64,000 nt of DNA from Ruegeria sp. 6PALISEP08. GTDB taxonomy: Bacteria; Pseudomonadota; Alphaproteobacteria; Rhodobacterales; Rhodobacteraceae. Positions 1 to 10,525 of the stretch are shown here, one piece after another; position 1 is the stretch's first letter, and the number at the start of each line of letters is the position of its first letter. The position numbers and the translations under genes are program-made. The DNA lies in the NCBI RefSeq assembly GCF_001238295.1, contig NZ_LGXZ01000002.1:1-64000 (forward strand), read 5' to 3'. The notes beneath the pieces are model-generated. The model had not been told where the DNA came from. It saw nothing but the letters and a program-made list of their open reading frames with translations, and did not search any database.

Positions 1-423
1 CTTGAGCCTAACAGCGTACTTTCAACCCATTCCCGAAGCTGTTTATGCTGCTGATCAATTTTAGCGCTAGCAGCAGTCAAACTGTCGATAGCAGCGCTAC
101 ATCCCTCGGTTTTTACAAGGTCATACTCGTTAATACAGATGTGAACTAGGAAGTTCCTTAAGGTCACTGGCGCTGACGGGGCCGTTGACGAGTGGTTCCG
201 GCGGCTGACGGGTGGTCGCTGGTGCTTGCGGGTGGGGCGCAGCGGACGTTCGAGCGGAGAGCAGCGAACGACCGTTGAGAGCCCATGGCAGGCATTGTTC
301 AATGTGTTCGACTACCTCGCGTTTTACGAAAGTGACAAGTCGCCACGTTAATACTAAGTTGAGACATAAATATTCAAATGTTTGACTGCCCAGTTTCTCA
401 GCTTCATCCAGCGCGAGTCTCAA
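1..423. other. Intergenic region upstream of the arginine deiminase operon
   Basis: No convincing gene is visible. A minus-strand frame stays open from a GTG at 167 to the left edge (about 55 codons), but it has no clear ribosome site and may be chance. Close to the operon start there is a short inverted repeat, TCAAA-TG-TTTGA at 374-385. It could be an operator for the arginine genes, though five-base arms are weak evidence. The stretch 165-300 is rich in GGCGG/GCTGACGGG-like sequence with no recognisable content. Confidence 0.4.
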
Positions 424-1911
424 ATGTCCAAGTTCAAATTTCCCACCGCCTTTACCATTCTGTTCATTCTGATTGCCGCCGTAGCTGCCCTTACCTGGGT
501 TATTCCGGCCGGCGAGTATGACCGTCAGATGAACGAAGCTCTGGGCAGCGAAGCACCTGTTCCGGGCACCTACCACGAAGTCGAGCCGAACCCTCAGGGA
601 CTTACGGCAGTTATCCTTGCCCCGATTGCCGGCATGTACGATCCCGGTCTTCTGGGAAGTTCGTCCAGCGCCGCAATTGATGTCGCTTTGTTTGTTTTGG
701 TCATTGGTGGTTTCCTGATGGTTGTCACCAAGACAGGAGCTATCGACGCCGGTATCGGTTGGTTGCTGCACAGGTTGGCCGGGCGGGAAATCCTGATGAT
801 CCCGATCCTGATGATCGCCTTTGCCTTCGGCGGGACAAGCTATGGTATGGCCGAAGAATCCCTCGCGTTCTACGCTCTGATTATTCCGGTCTTTATTCGG
901 GCAGGGTACGACTCCTTGACCGGGGTCGCGGTGATCATGCTTGGCGCAGGCATTGGGACCTTGGGCTCAACCTTCAACGCATTTGCGACAGTTGTTGCCT
1001 CGCAAGGTGCGGGTATTCCGTTCACGAACGGGATCGTTCTTAGGTTCATTATCCTTGTCCTTTGTCTTGCTGCAGGCATCGCATTCGTCATGCGATACGC
1101 ATCACGCGTGAAAGCCGACCCGTCATTGTCCGTGGTGGCCGATCAGGCTGAGGAAAACCGGGCGCATTTCCTAAAGGGTTCGGAAGGCAATGATACGTTC
1201 CCCGAGATGACCAAGACGCGTTCGATCATTCTGATTCTTTTCGGGATTACCTTCGCCATTATGATCTATGGTGTTGTCGCGCTGGGGTGGTGGATGGCGG
1301 AAATGTCCGGTCTCTTCATGGTGATGTCCATCATCGTTTGGTGGGTCGGGAAAACGGATGAAGGGTCCAGAATGGACGAAGGGACTTTTGTGGAAACTTT
1401 CGTCGATGGAGCGCGCGATTTGCTGGGCGTGGCCCTGATCATTGGCGTCGCGCGCGGCGTGGTCGTGATTATGGACGCGGGCAAAATCACCGACACAATC
1501 CTCGCCGGAGCCGAGGGGTTTGTCTCGGGGCTGAGCGAGTTTGCTTTTATCAACGCGATGTTTGGCATTCAGATCTTGATGTCATTCCTGGTGCCGTCCT
1601 CGTCTGGGCTGGCCACGCTTTCGATGCCGATCATGGCGCCACTGGCAGACTTTGCGGGCGTCGGTCGTGACCTTGTGGTTACAGCGTACCAGTCGGCAAA
1701 CGGATGGGTGAACCTGTTCAATCCGACATTTGCCGTCGTCATGGGTGGGCTAGCCATTGGCCGCGTGTCATACGACAGGTGGCTACGTTTTGTTTTCCCG
1801 CTGCTCGTAATTCTGGCCGTGATCATCTGCGCCGCACTTACCGTTGGGGCCATAACTGATCCGGGGATCGACGGGCCCACAACCGAGACTTCAGACACAA
1901 CATCGAACTGA
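424..1911 (+). CDS. YfcC family carrier, probable basic amino acid antiporter
   Basis: Integral membrane protein of about 495 residues with roughly 12 hydrophobic segments, resembling the YfcC/DcuC-like carriers (C4-dicarboxylate anaerobic carrier superfamily). Family members next to arginine deiminase genes usually exchange arginine for ornithine. The N-terminus has a first transmembrane segment followed by WVIPAGEYDR, a motif typical of YfcC proteins. ATG 424 is preferred over an upstream TTG at 382 because the protein then begins directly before the first membrane helix, as in relatives; no strong ribosome site distinguishes them. It is the first gene of the operon, 9 bases before the AdiC-like gene. 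Exact substrate is inferred from context. Confidence 0.85.
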   Translation: MSKFKFPTAFTILFILIAAVAALTWVIPAGEYDRQMNEALGSEAPVPGTYHEVEPNPQGLTAVILAPIAGMYDPGLLGSSSSAAIDVALFVLVIGGFLMVVTKTGAIDAGIGWLLHRLAGREILMIPILMIAFAFGGTSYGMAEESLAFYALIIPVFIRAGYDSLTGVAVIMLGAGIGTLGSTFNAFATVVASQGAGIPFTNGIVLRFIILVLCLAAGIAFVMRYASRVKADPSLSVVADQAEENRAHFLKGSEGNDTFPEMTKTRSIILILFGITFAIMIYGVVALGWWMAEMSGLFMVMSIIVWWVGKTDEGSRMDEGTFVETFVDGARDLLGVALIIGVARGVVVIMDAGKITDTILAGAEGFVSGLSEFAFINAMFGIQILMSFLVPSSSGLATLSMPIMAPLADFAGVGRDLVVTAYQSANGWVNLFNPTFAVVMGGLAIGRVSYDRWLRFVFPLLVILAVIICAALTVGAITDPGIDGPTTETSDTTSN

Positions 1912-1920
1912 GCCGTCGCA

Positions 1921-3300
1921 ATGACCGATCGCTCCGCTCCAGAGACGACTTCTACATCGGGTGCCCTAGGGCTGACGGCCTGTATCGCTTTGGTTGTTGG
2001 AAACATGATCGGGTCGGGAGTTTTCCTTCTACCAGCGTCACTTGCACCGTTTGGGCCAATCGCAATCGGCGGGTGGATTCTGACTTCGGCAGGGGCGCTT
2101 GTTCTTGCGATCATATTCGGAAGGCTGTCACGCGTCGTTGCGAAACCCGGTGGTCCCTATGCCTATTCGCAAGAAGCATTCGGGGACTTTGCAGGCTTCA
2201 TAATTGCCTGGGGGTACTGGATCGCACTTTGGACCGGGAACGCCGCAGTTGCTGTCGCGTTGGTGGGGTATCTGGGATTCCTGTTCCCGATTATCATCGA
2301 AGTGCCGATGTACGGCCTCTCGACTGCGTTGGTTGCAATCTGGACGCTCACCTTGGTTAACATCCGAGGGGTCGGAGGCGCTGGTTTGGTTCAGATCGTG
2401 ACTACCGTACTCAAACTCGCGCCGCTGATATTGATTGGCACATTGGGTATCTTCTGGATCAACACCGATAACTATGTTCCGGTCAATCAAAGCGGCACCA
2501 CGGCGTTTACGGCGATTTCTGCCGCGGCTGCTCTGACGCTTTGGGCCTACTTGGGCCTTGAATCTGCAACAGTTCCATCTGGCGATGTTATCGAGCCGGA
2601 AAAGACTATCCCGCGCGCCACCGTGATCGGCGTGATTATCGCGGCAAGCGTCTATATCTCGGTAACTGCCGTTTCGATGGGCGTCATTCCTGCCGAGCTG
2701 CTTGCTGTTTCCGCCGCACCTCTGGCAGCCGTCGGTGAGGTGATGTTTGGTCCCGTTGGCGGTGTCCTTGTTGCAGTGGGCGCGGTGATTTCGACCTTTG
2801 GCACTTTGAACGGCTTTACGCTGCTCAGTGGCCAGGTCCCTTACGGTGCCGCCTTGGATCGCGTCTTCCCGGCGGCCTTGGGCCAAAAATCCAAATTTGG
2901 AACGCCTGCTAATGCGTTAATCCTGTCGAACGCGTTAGCCTCGGTTCTGATCATCATGAACTATGCCCAAGGGCTGGTCGCCGCATTCAACTTTGTCATT
3001 CTGCTCGCCGTTGTCGCCAGTCTGTTACCCTATGCCATTTGCTCTGTGGCCGAGATTATGATCCGGCTGAAAGGCGGGCAGGTCCTGCATGGCCCGGAAC
3101 TGGCGAAGGTCATCGTACTGGGCGCGCTTGGGTTCATTTATTCGGTCTGGGCCTTCATCGGCTCAGGCGCTGACACCGTTTTGGTTGGCTCGGTCCTGCT
3201 GCTTATGGGCGTGCCTATCCATGTCTGGGTCCGCTGGAGCCAGGCCAATGACATTGAAGAGATTCAGAAAACGGATAGTTCGAAAGGAGAGTTGCAATGA
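1921..3300 (+). CDS. APC family arginine/agmatine-type antiporter (AdiC-like)
   Basis: About 459 residues, the usual size for the amino acid-polyamine-organocation superfamily, with 12 expected helices. The first helix region reads [19 protein letters not shown], which carries the GSG motif that binds the substrate carboxylate in AdiC, followed by [13 protein letters not shown] as in AdiC-like antiporters. It likely exchanges external arginine for ornithine or agmatine in the inner membrane. The gene lies between the YfcC carrier and arcA, and its TGA overlaps the arcA start by four bases, so the two are translationally coupled. Having two different transporters in one deiminase operon is unusual; one may handle ornithine or citrulline export. 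Confidence 0.88.
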   Translation: MTDRSAPETTSTSGALGLTACIALVVGNMIGSGVFLLPASLAPFGPIAIGGWILTSAGALVLAIIFGRLSRVVAKPGGPYAYSQEAFGDFAGFIIAWGYWIALWTGNAAVAVALVGYLGFLFPIIIEVPMYGLSTALVAIWTLTLVNIRGVGGAGLVQIVTTVLKLAPLILIGTLGIFWINTDNYVPVNQSGTTAFTAISAAAALTLWAYLGLESATVPSGDVIEPEKTIPRATVIGVIIAASVYISVTAVSMGVIPAELLAVSAAPLAAVGEVMFGPVGGVLVAVGAVISTFGTLNGFTLLSGQVPYGAALDRVFPAALGQKSKFGTPANALILSNALASVLIIMNYAQGLVAAFNFVILLAVVASLLPYAICSVAEIMIRLKGGQVLHGPELAKVIVLGALGFIYSVWAFIGSGADTVLVGSVLLLMGVPIHVWVRWSQANDIEEIQKTDSSKGELQ

Positions 3301-4523
3301 AGCTCGGCGTTCATTCCGAGATCGGAAAGCTCAACAAGGTGATCGTCTCGCGCCCTTCACTGGCGCATGATCGGCTGACACCACGAAACTGCGAAGAGCT
3401 TTTGTTCGATGATGTGATCTGGGTCGAACAGGCCCGCAAGGACCACGCTGAATTCTGTTCCCTGATGCGTGAACGTGGGGTCGAGGTCTATGACATTCAG
3501 GATCTGCTGGCCCAAGCTATCGCGGACGACCCAGAGGCGCGGGCCTTCATGCTGGACCGCTTGATCACGCCAAACATGGTCGGTCTTGGCTTTTCAGTTG
3601 AAATGCGCGCCTGGCTGGATGAGATGGACGCCAAGACCTTGGCACGCCACATGCTGGGCGGAATCATCTTTGCCGATCTGCCCAAAGGTATGATCGACGA
3701 ACAATTTGGCGACTTGGTATCGCTGGGCGATTTCATCCTGCCCGCTGTTCCGAATGCGCAATTCCAGCGTGACCCGTCTTGTTGGATGTTCAATGGGGTC
3801 ACGACGAACCCGATGTTCTGGCCGGCTCGCAAGCCGGAAACACTGATTATGCGCACGGTGTATCGCTACCATAAGATGTTCAAGAACGCCGAATTCGAGT
3901 TCTGGTGGGGCGACAGCGACGACGATTTTGGCCTCGCCTCGGTCGAGGGTGGCGATGTGCAGCCGGTGGGCAACGGCACAGTGTTTATCGGCATGGGTGA
4001 GCGCACGACCCGGCAGGCTGTCGCACAGGTCGCAGAAGCGCTGTTCAGCAAGGGCGGCGCCGAGCGTGTTGTCGCCTGTGCGATGCCTAAGAGCCGCGCG
4101 GCTATGCATCTAGATACGGTTTTTACCTGCCTCGACCACGACAAGGTTACTGCATTCTCTGAAGTGGCAGACCAGATCACATGCATCTCGATCCGTCCGG
4201 GCGACCGTGGGGATTTGGATATCCACGTGGAAAAAGGGCACCTGTTTGACGTCTACAAGGAAGCCCTAGGATTGAATTCGCTCGAGGTGATTTCTACAGG
4301 TGGCAATGAATTCCAAGCCGAGCGCGAGCAATGGGATGACGGTAATAACGTCGTCGCCCTCTCGCCCGGTGTTGTCGTCGGCTATGCGCGAAATACGTTC
4401 ACGAACGGAAAGATGCGCGCAGCCGGTGTCGAGGTAATCGAAATCTCGGGTCAGGAGCTTGGGCGCGGCCGCGGTGGCGGCCATTGCATGACCTGCCCGA
4501 TCGACCGCGACCCCGCCTATTGA
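3297..4523 (+). CDS. arcA: Arginine deiminase
   Basis: Hydrolyses L-arginine to citrulline and ammonia, the first step of the cytoplasmic arginine deiminase pathway. The protein has 408 residues, the normal length. Catalytic residues known from the Pseudomonas enzyme are all present: Asp159 in FQRDPS, Glu217 in VEGGD, His271 and Asp273 in HLDTVF, and nucleophile Cys397 in the C-terminal [13 protein letters not shown] motif. The ATG overlaps the stop of the antiporter gene (ATGA) and is preceded by GAAAGGAGAGTTGCA, a strong ribosome site. A 54-base gap separates it from arcB. Confidence 0.97.
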   Translation: MKLGVHSEIGKLNKVIVSRPSLAHDRLTPRNCEELLFDDVIWVEQARKDHAEFCSLMRERGVEVYDIQDLLAQAIADDPEARAFMLDRLITPNMVGLGFSVEMRAWLDEMDAKTLARHMLGGIIFADLPKGMIDEQFGDLVSLGDFILPAVPNAQFQRDPSCWMFNGVTTNPMFWPARKPETLIMRTVYRYHKMFKNAEFEFWWGDSDDDFGLASVEGGDVQPVGNGTVFIGMGERTTRQAVAQVAEALFSKGGAERVVACAMPKSRAAMHLDTVFTCLDHDKVTAFSEVADQITCISIRPGDRGDLDIHVEKGHLFDVYKEALGLNSLEVISTGGNEFQAEREQWDDGNNVVALSPGVVVGYARNTFTNGKMRAAGVEVIEISGQELGRGRGGGHCMTCPIDRDPAY

Positions 4524-4577
4524 ATTTACCACGGGTGCAGACCCTGCGCCCTCTGATTTTTGTTAGGGAGAGATAAA

Positions 4578-5576
4578 ATGGCATTCAATCTCAAAGGCCG
4601 TAGCTATCTGAAAATTGCTGATTTCAGCCAGCGTGAAATGCTGTACCTGCTGGATCTGGCGCGCGACCTAAAGCGCGCGAAATACGCCCGGGCCGAGCAG
4701 CAATCCTTGAAGGGCAAGAACATTTGCCTGATTTTCGAAAAAACCTCGACCCGGACCCGCTGTGCATTTGAAGTGGCAGCATACGATCAGGGCGCGAATA
4801 TCACTTATCTCGATCCGTCGGGCTCACAGATCGGCCATAAAGAGTCGATGAAAGACACCGCTCGCGTTCTGGGACGTATGTTCGATGGAATTGAATTCCG
4901 CGGCGCGGGTCAGGACATGGTCGAGACGTTGTCAGACTATGCCGGTGTCCCGGTCTACAACGGTCTGACGGATGATTGGCATCCCACCCAGATGCTCGCG
5001 GACATGCAAACCATGATCGAGCATGCCGACAAGCCCCGCAAGGACATCGTTTATGCTTACTCGGGCGATTGCCGGTCGAACATGGGCAACTCGCTTCTGA
5101 TGCTTGGCGCGATCATGGGCTGCGACGTCCGCATGATTTCGCCAAAAGAAACCCAGCCCCATGACGACGTGCGCGAGTTGGCGATGGAGCGGGCCAAAAG
5201 GACCGGTGCACGTGTGACCATCACGGACGATACGTCTGCCGTCGAAGGCGCGGATTTCATTCATACCGATGTCTGGGTATCAATGGGTGAACCGAAAGAG
5301 GTTTGGGCTGAGCGTATCAAACTGCTGAGTCCGTATCAGGTCAACATGGATCTGATGAAGAAAACGGGCAACCCGAGCGTCAAGTTCATGCACTGTCTGC
5401 CAGCCTTCCACAACTTGGAAACCAAAGTTGGTCAGGACATTCATGAACAGTTCGGCATCTCCGAGATGGAAGTGACCGATGAGGTTTTCGAAAGCGATAT
5501 GAACATTGCGTTCGAGCAAGCAGAAAACCGGATGCACACCATCAAGGCGATCCTCGTTGCCACACTGGGGAGCTGA
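4578..5576 (+). CDS. arcB: Ornithine carbamoyltransferase, catabolic
   Basis: Converts citrulline and phosphate to ornithine and carbamoyl phosphate in this context (the reverse of the biosynthetic direction). The 332-residue protein has the carbamoyl phosphate motif STRTRC at 57-62, HPTQ at 135-138, the ornithine-side SMG loop at 235-237 and HCLP at 272-275. ATG 4578 follows TTAGGGAGAGATAAA, a good ribosome site; an upstream TTG at 4560 would only add six residues lying over that site. The gene is three bases from arcC. The catabolic assignment comes from the position between arcA and arcC. Confidence 0.95.
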   Translation: MAFNLKGRSYLKIADFSQREMLYLLDLARDLKRAKYARAEQQSLKGKNICLIFEKTSTRTRCAFEVAAYDQGANITYLDPSGSQIGHKESMKDTARVLGRMFDGIEFRGAGQDMVETLSDYAGVPVYNGLTDDWHPTQMLADMQTMIEHADKPRKDIVYAYSGDCRSNMGNSLLMLGAIMGCDVRMISPKETQPHDDVRELAMERAKRTGARVTITDDTSAVEGADFIHTDVWVSMGEPKEVWAERIKLLSPYQVNMDLMKKTGNPSVKFMHCLPAFHNLETKVGQDIHEQFGISEMEVTDEVFESDMNIAFEQAENRMHTIKAILVATLGS

Positions 5577-5579
5577 TTC

Positions 5580-6518
5580 ATGGGACGCGTTGTTGTAGCA
5601 CTCGGCGGCAACGCGCTTCTCAAACGGGGCGAGGAAATGACGGCGGACAATCAACGCAATAACGCGAAGATTGCCGCCGAAGCCCTCGCTCCGCTGTGCG
5701 AAGCGCATGAAACCGTCATTACACACGGCAATGGTCCGCAGGTCGGTATGCTGGCCCTGCAAGAGATCATGTACACCGATGTCGAAGAATACCCACTGGA
5801 CGTCCTCGTCGGCGAAACGATGGGCATGATCGGCTACATGATCGAGCAGGAGCTTGGAAATATCCTGCCCTTCGAGCATCACATCGCCACCCTGTTGACC
5901 ATGATCGAGGTCGACCCGAGCGACCCGGCCTTCGACAACCCGACCAAGTTCATCGGGCAGGTTTATTCCGAAGCGGACGCCAAGAAAGAGGCGACTGACA
6001 AGGGCTGGACGGTGAAACCGGATGGCGAATACTGGAGGCGCGTGGTGCCATCGCCCCGACCGAAACGAATCTTCCAGGTCGAACCGATCCGTTGGATCCT
6101 AGAAAAGGGCGCGACTGTGATCGCTGCTGGCGGAGGTGGCATACCGACAATGTACGAGGCAGGAGCTGAACGGAAACTGGTCGGTGTCGAGGCCGTCATC
6201 GATAAGGATTTCGCCTCGTGCCTTCTGGCGCAGAATATTGAGGCAGACTTCTTTGTCATTGCTACGGATGCAGAAGCCGTGTTCCTGAACTGGGGCACGC
6301 CTGAACAAACGGGTATTAGATCGATCACTCCGGATGCTTTGGATGAATATGATTTTCCCGCAGGATCAATGGGGCCAAAGGTGCAAGCCGCGCAAGACTT
6401 TGTGCGATCATCGGGCGGGCGCGCGATCATTTGCGCCCTCGCCGATGTTCCTGCTGCAGTTCGTGGTGAAAAAGGGACAACCGTTTCGGTGGAAGCGGGG
6501 GAACCACAGTTTCACTAG
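5580..6518 (+). CDS. arcC: Carbamate kinase
   Basis: Transfers the phosphate of carbamoyl phosphate to ADP, giving ATP, ammonia and carbon dioxide, the energy-yielding last step of the deiminase pathway. The 312-residue length and the start [15 protein letters not shown] (amino acid kinase superfamily nucleotide loop) fit the family, as do THGNGPQVG, the AAGGGGIPT glycine loop, and [10 protein letters not shown] near the C-terminus. It begins three bases after arcB and closes the operon. No regulator of the ArcR or ArgR type is seen adjacent to it. Confidence 0.96.
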   Translation: MGRVVVALGGNALLKRGEEMTADNQRNNAKIAAEALAPLCEAHETVITHGNGPQVGMLALQEIMYTDVEEYPLDVLVGETMGMIGYMIEQELGNILPFEHHIATLLTMIEVDPSDPAFDNPTKFIGQVYSEADAKKEATDKGWTVKPDGEYWRRVVPSPRPKRIFQVEPIRWILEKGATVIAAGGGGIPTMYEAGAERKLVGVEAVIDKDFASCLLAQNIEADFFVIATDAEAVFLNWGTPEQTGIRSITPDALDEYDFPAGSMGPKVQAAQDFVRSSGGRAIICALADVPAAVRGEKGTTVSVEAGEPQFH

Positions 6519-6559
6519 GCTCGAAAAATAGGCCTTGTTCATTATGATGCTCTCTAAGG

Positions 6560-6591
6560 GACGCGCGGGACGACGCTGCACGCTGCGCGTC
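6560..6591 (+). terminator. Possible hairpin after arcC
   Basis: A perfect seven-base inverted repeat GACGCGC / GCGCGTC with an 18-base loop lies 41 bases after the arcC stop. There is no T-run behind it, so it may be a stability hairpin or a Rho-dependent end rather than an intrinsic terminator. Confidence 0.3.
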
Positions 6592-6763
6592 ACTAGATCG
6601 TGCGTATGGGTTATCAGGCCCTAAAATTTAACTTCCTCTAATTTCTTGTGGGCGGAATGCTGGCCAGGCACGATGCAGACCCTCTGCCAAGAAGTTGGCA
6701 CCGAATGGGTGCTTCAGGATGTCCATTCTAGCACCTTCAGTGCCGTTCTAAGCAAAGGTAGCG

Positions 6764-9502
6764 TCAGAGCCATTTCAGTCCGAACATTTCCTTCAGCGCA
6801 GACAACAGAAGCGTGGGCAGTGCGGCGATAAAGAACACTCCGAGCAAATGCAACAGAGGCAGGGAAACTGTTCCAAGCACGAAATGTCCAGCGCCAGTAT
6901 AAATGGCGAGAAGGGACAGCAATATGGAAATGCTCACCGCTCCAAGCAAGATGCGGTTGCCGAGCGGCGACTTTCGGTAGAGCGTGGAGGTCGTTCGGGC
7001 GTCGAAAATATGCCAGATCTGGGCAAAGATCAGTGTCATGAACGCTGCTGTCTGGGCGTGTTCCAAGGAGGCGCCTCGTTCGAGAAACTCCTGGAAGACA
7101 TAAAAGGTCAGCAGGCCGAGCAGCGTTCCCCGGATCAGGATCCGCTCCTTCATTCCGCCACCGAACAGATTATCGTCGCGCGGGCGCGGTGGGCGCTGCA
7201 TCAGGTCGGGTTCCGCTTTCTCGAAGCCGAGTGTCAGAGCCGGTAGCCCATCCGATACAAGATTCACCCAGAGGATCATCAACGGTGTGATCGGCAGGAG
7301 CGGGTCTGCCCCCATCAGAAGGAAGGCGAACAGGATCGTTGATACCTCGGCCACGTTGGCGGTGAGCGCCTGCCGAATGAATTTCAGCAGATTGTCGAAG
7401 ATGCGCCGGCCTTCGCGGACTGCCGTCACGATGGTGGAGAAATTGTCATCGAGCAGCACGAGGGCAGCGCTGTCCTTGGCGACCTGCGTGCCGGTGATGC
7501 CCATGGCGACACCAATATCCGCCGCTCGCAGAGCGGGCGCGTCGTTGACGCCATCCCCGGTCATTGCCGCCACCTCGCCATTCTCCTGCATGGCATTGAC
7601 GATGCGCAGCTTGTGCTCCGGCGTTACCCGGGCAAAGACGGCCGCGTGCTGCACCACCTCTTTCAAATCCTGATCGCTCATCTGGTCGAGCTCGACCCCG
7701 GTATGAACCGTCTGCGCGTCGCTGGTGCGAATGCCGATCTGTTCCGCAATCGCTTGGGCGGTCACGGCGTGGTCGCCGGTGATCATCACCGTTCGGATGC
7801 CGGCCCCGGTTGCCTCCGAAACGGCGATGGGTACTTCGCTGCGCGGCGGGTCCATGATGCCGTGAATGCCAAGCAGTACGATCCGCTGCTCGGGATCGGC
7901 ATGGTCCAGATCCTCTTCTGCCACCTCCCGATAAGCCACGGCGAGGGTCCGGAGCGCCTTCTCGCCGAAACTGTCGATCACCGCCTCGATCTCTTCCCGC
8001 AAGGCCGGGGAGATCTCAAGCGTTTCCCCGGCCATGCGAACATGGCTCGCCCTTGACAGGATCACATCCGGCGCCCCCTTGGCGCCGAGCACAGTGCGCC
8101 CATCCGGCAATCGAGCGAAGACAGACATCATCTTGCGCGTTGAATCGAAGGGGAATTGCTGAAGCGCCTCGACCCGCGCTTCTGTCAACTTCTCGCGGGA
8201 AATCCCGACCTTGGCCGCGGCCACGACCAGAGCGCCCTCAGTCGGGTTGCCCTGGATCGCCGGGCGCCTGTCAGCCTCGACCATACGCGCATCGTTGCAA
8301 TAGGCGGAGACGGACAACATCTGCCGAAGATCCGTTTCGGCCTCGATCTCGGCCACGCTGCCGTCTTCGGAACGGAACTCGCCATGCGGATCGAACCCCT
8401 CGCCGGTCACTTCCCAGTCCTTACCACCGGCCCAGCATTGCATCACCTGCATTTGGTTCTGCGTGAGCGTGCCGGTCTTGTCCGAACAGATCACAGAGGT
8501 CGCGCCGAGCGTTTCTACAGAGGAAAGCCGTCGCGCCAAGGCGTTGCTAGCAGCCATGTTTTGCGATCCGAGCGTCAGAACGATGGTGACCACTGTCGGC
8601 AGGCCCTCCGGGATCGCCGCGACCGACAGCGAGATTGCCGTGTTCAGCATCTCGGCCGCATCCATTCCATTGACCACGCCAATGCCGATCACGATGGCGA
8701 CCACGATCAGGGCCGCCATGATCAGCACCTTGGAAAGGCCCTCGATCTTGAGTTGCAGCGGGGTCTTTGGCTCTGTCGCCGAGGACATGAGGGCAGCGAT
8801 GTGACCGACCTCGGTCTCCATTCCGGTGCCCACGACAATGCCTTCACCAGCGCCGCCAGTGACCTGCGTGCTCATGAAGCCCATATTCAGACGATCGGCC
8901 AGAACGACGTCTTCGTCCTCGATCGGATCGGCATGTTTGTCGACCGGTTCGGATTCTCCCGTCAACGCGGCCTCGTCGACCTGCATCCGGCTGGCGGTGA
9001 CAAAGCGAATGTCGGCGGCCAGAATGTCACCGGCTTTTACTCGCAGAATATCGCCCGGCACGAGATCCGCCGCGGGTACCTCGACGATCTCGCCGCCGCG
9101 GCGCACGAAGGCCTGCGGTGCAGACATCTCCCGCAGGGCTGCCAAAGACTGCTCGGCCTTGTATTCCTGCCAGAAGGAGATGAAGGCGTTGAAGATGGCG
9201 ATCGCGAAGATCGCAATCGCATCAACCCAATGCCCCGTATAGGCCGAGACAAGAGCACCTGCTATCAGGATGATCAGCAGCGGGCTTGCGAATTGCCGCA
9301 GGAGCATCTTCCAGGGCGGCACTGTTGCAGTCTCTTCTAAGCGGTTTGGACCGGCTGTTGATTGCCGCTTGGCCACCTCGTCCGGATTCAATCCCGTCTC
9401 AGGGTTCACGCCGAGGTTTTCGGCGACCGCTCTACCGTCCAACACCCAAGGTGTGTTCCCGTTACCAAGTACCGATGGGGTTGTCTGCGCGAAACCTGAC
9501 AT
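6764..9502 (-). CDS. P-type cation-transporting ATPase, P2A (calcium pump-like)
   Basis: A 912-residue membrane pump. In order it shows an N-terminal cation-ATPase domain, the actuator motif TGES near residue 182, helix 4 with PEGLP near 300, the phosphorylated aspartate in SDKTGTLT at residue 341, and the hinge motif TGDGVNDAPAL. PEGLP in helix 4 and the ten-helix layout place it with SERCA/PMCA-like and Na/K-like P2 pumps rather than heavy-metal P1B pumps, so calcium is the best guess. ATG 9502 follows CGGAGTTGAGA, a good ribosome site; a TTG two codons upstream is rejected. It is convergent with the arginine operon and stands alone. It is not clearly connected to its neighbours. Confidence 0.9.
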   Translation of the reverse strand: MSGFAQTTPSVLGNGNTPWVLDGRAVAENLGVNPETGLNPDEVAKRQSTAGPNRLEETATVPPWKMLLRQFASPLLIILIAGALVSAYTGHWVDAIAIFAIAIFNAFISFWQEYKAEQSLAALREMSAPQAFVRRGGEIVEVPAADLVPGDILRVKAGDILAADIRFVTASRMQVDEAALTGESEPVDKHADPIEDEDVVLADRLNMGFMSTQVTGGAGEGIVVGTGMETEVGHIAALMSSATEPKTPLQLKIEGLSKVLIMAALIVVAIVIGIGVVNGMDAAEMLNTAISLSVAAIPEGLPTVVTIVLTLGSQNMAASNALARRLSSVETLGATSVICSDKTGTLTQNQMQVMQCWAGGKDWEVTGEGFDPHGEFRSEDGSVAEIEAETDLRQMLSVSAYCNDARMVEADRRPAIQGNPTEGALVVAAAKVGISREKLTEARVEALQQFPFDSTRKMMSVFARLPDGRTVLGAKGAPDVILSRASHVRMAGETLEISPALREEIEAVIDSFGEKALRTLAVAYREVAEEDLDHADPEQRIVLLGIHGIMDPPRSEVPIAVSEATGAGIRTVMITGDHAVTAQAIAEQIGIRTSDAQTVHTGVELDQMSDQDLKEVVQHAAVFARVTPEHKLRIVNAMQENGEVAAMTGDGVNDAPALRAADIGVAMGITGTQVAKDSAALVLLDDNFSTIVTAVREGRRIFDNLLKFIRQALTANVAEVSTILFAFLLMGADPLLPITPLMILWVNLVSDGLPALTLGFEKAEPDLMQRPPRPRDDNLFGGGMKERILIRGTLLGLLTFYVFQEFLERGASLEHAQTAAFMTLIFAQIWHIFDARTTSTLYRKSPLGNRILLGAVSISILLSLLAIYTGAGHFVLGTVSLPLLHLLGVFFIAALPTLLLSALKEMFGLKWL

Positions 9503-9838
9503 TCTCAACTCCGAATGAGCAATTGCGTGACCGGATAAGTCTTGGGGTGCCAGTGCCCATTCTCAGCCAATGAGCAAACTTGCGCAGTTCATTGACGGTT
9601 CTCCAATTTGTGATGCGCACGCCTTTATCCAGATACCAGCAGCGACGGAACTTTGTCATCTGCAAAATCGAGAAAGGTCAGAAAAGCAGATATCCGCCAT
9701 TGAATGGAATACGCCCAGCCTAGAGAGACCTCAGTTAGCCGACATTCGGGCTCTTCCTGTCAAGGGCAGCAATGTCCCGTCAGCCGTCCAGCCCTGTTTT
9801 TTGATGTTGGCTTTACCCACCACCGCTAAACTACGATC
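9503..9838. other. Intergenic region, no gene seen
   Basis: This stretch holds the promoter region of the P-type ATPase on the minus strand. A 91-codon plus-strand frame starting at 9570 is open, but its composition and poor start make it an unlikely gene. The segment around 9738-9760 contains GCCGACATTCGGGCTC, a motif type that recurs on the minus strand near 54080. Confidence 0.4.
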
Positions 9839-10309
9839 ATGCTAAGGTCAGCCGCCTTCAAAACCATCATGCTTGCGCTTGTCATCGCGCTCGTCCTCAT
9901 TGGAGTTTGGATCACGGTTCAAAGACAAAGCCTTCCCTGGAACTGGGTAGAGCTTCAAAACTTCCGTGAGAAGGATATACCCATGCCGTTGGCGGCCGCT
10001 TTCCGGGATGATGTCGGGTTTGTGTGCATAAACACACCCTACTCTGACCCAACACAGCTGCCGGAAGATAGCTCTGCGTCGCTGGTTGATCAGCTTGACA
10101 TCTCTTGGGTGCCGGAGAACGCCATTCGGTTCTCACTATTCAATCCCGAAATGAGGCTTCTTCATGAATACGACCAGCCTTTTGTTACCGACCAACTTGT
10201 TTTTTCCAACACTGGATTACGCGGCTTTTGTGGGCCAGCTGGTACGCTCAGGCTCAGAGTTCATGGCACGCCTGAGCGGCTATTAATCGAACTGTTGTAC
10301 CCTGACTAA
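9839..10309 (+). CDS. Hypothetical membrane-anchored protein
   Basis: A 156-residue protein with one hydrophobic N-terminal segment (about residues 7-27), probably an uncleaved anchor, followed by a soluble domain outside the membrane. The soluble part has cysteines near residues 61 and 131 that could pair in the periplasm. No family is recognised. The gene stands between the P-type ATPase and a patch of broken mobile DNA. The start ATG lacks a strong ribosome site but is placed just before the membrane segment. Composition looks coding. Confidence 0.55.
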   Translation: MLRSAAFKTIMLALVIALVLIGVWITVQRQSLPWNWVELQNFREKDIPMPLAAAFRDDVGFVCINTPYSDPTQLPEDSSASLVDQLDISWVPENAIRFSLFNPEMRLLHEYDQPFVTDQLVFSNTGLRGFCGPAGTLRLRVHGTPERLLIELLYPD

Positions 10310-10525
10310 CGGGCATCCGCTTCCGCGATTGGAAAAGCAGACCTTGGCGCAAGAGCAGCAAGCGGCAGAAAAGTCAGCAGAGCGGTCATTGCTGCACTGC
10401 GCAACGAATGACTACTTCGAGCCCGAAGGAGCGGTTTGGCCGGTCGTTTAATGCCAAAAATAAGGGCAGAAGTCATCGGCGGATCGCGTTGACGCGGGGC
10501 CACGCAAAGTGGACGTTGGAAGGGT

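Noticed and set aside
130-771. Minus-strand frame of 213 codons at the start of the arginine operon
   Set aside because: It overlaps the YfcC gene and its upstream region, has low-complexity content and no ribosome site.
8156-9340. Plus-strand frame of 394 codons opposite the P-type ATPase
   Set aside because: The translation is rich in His, Arg, Asp and Gly with no family features, as expected for the reverse complement of a high-G+C gene. The minus-strand reading has all the P-type motifs.
9570-9845. 91-codon plus-strand frame
   Set aside because: No domain and weak start; it probably reflects intergenic sequence.
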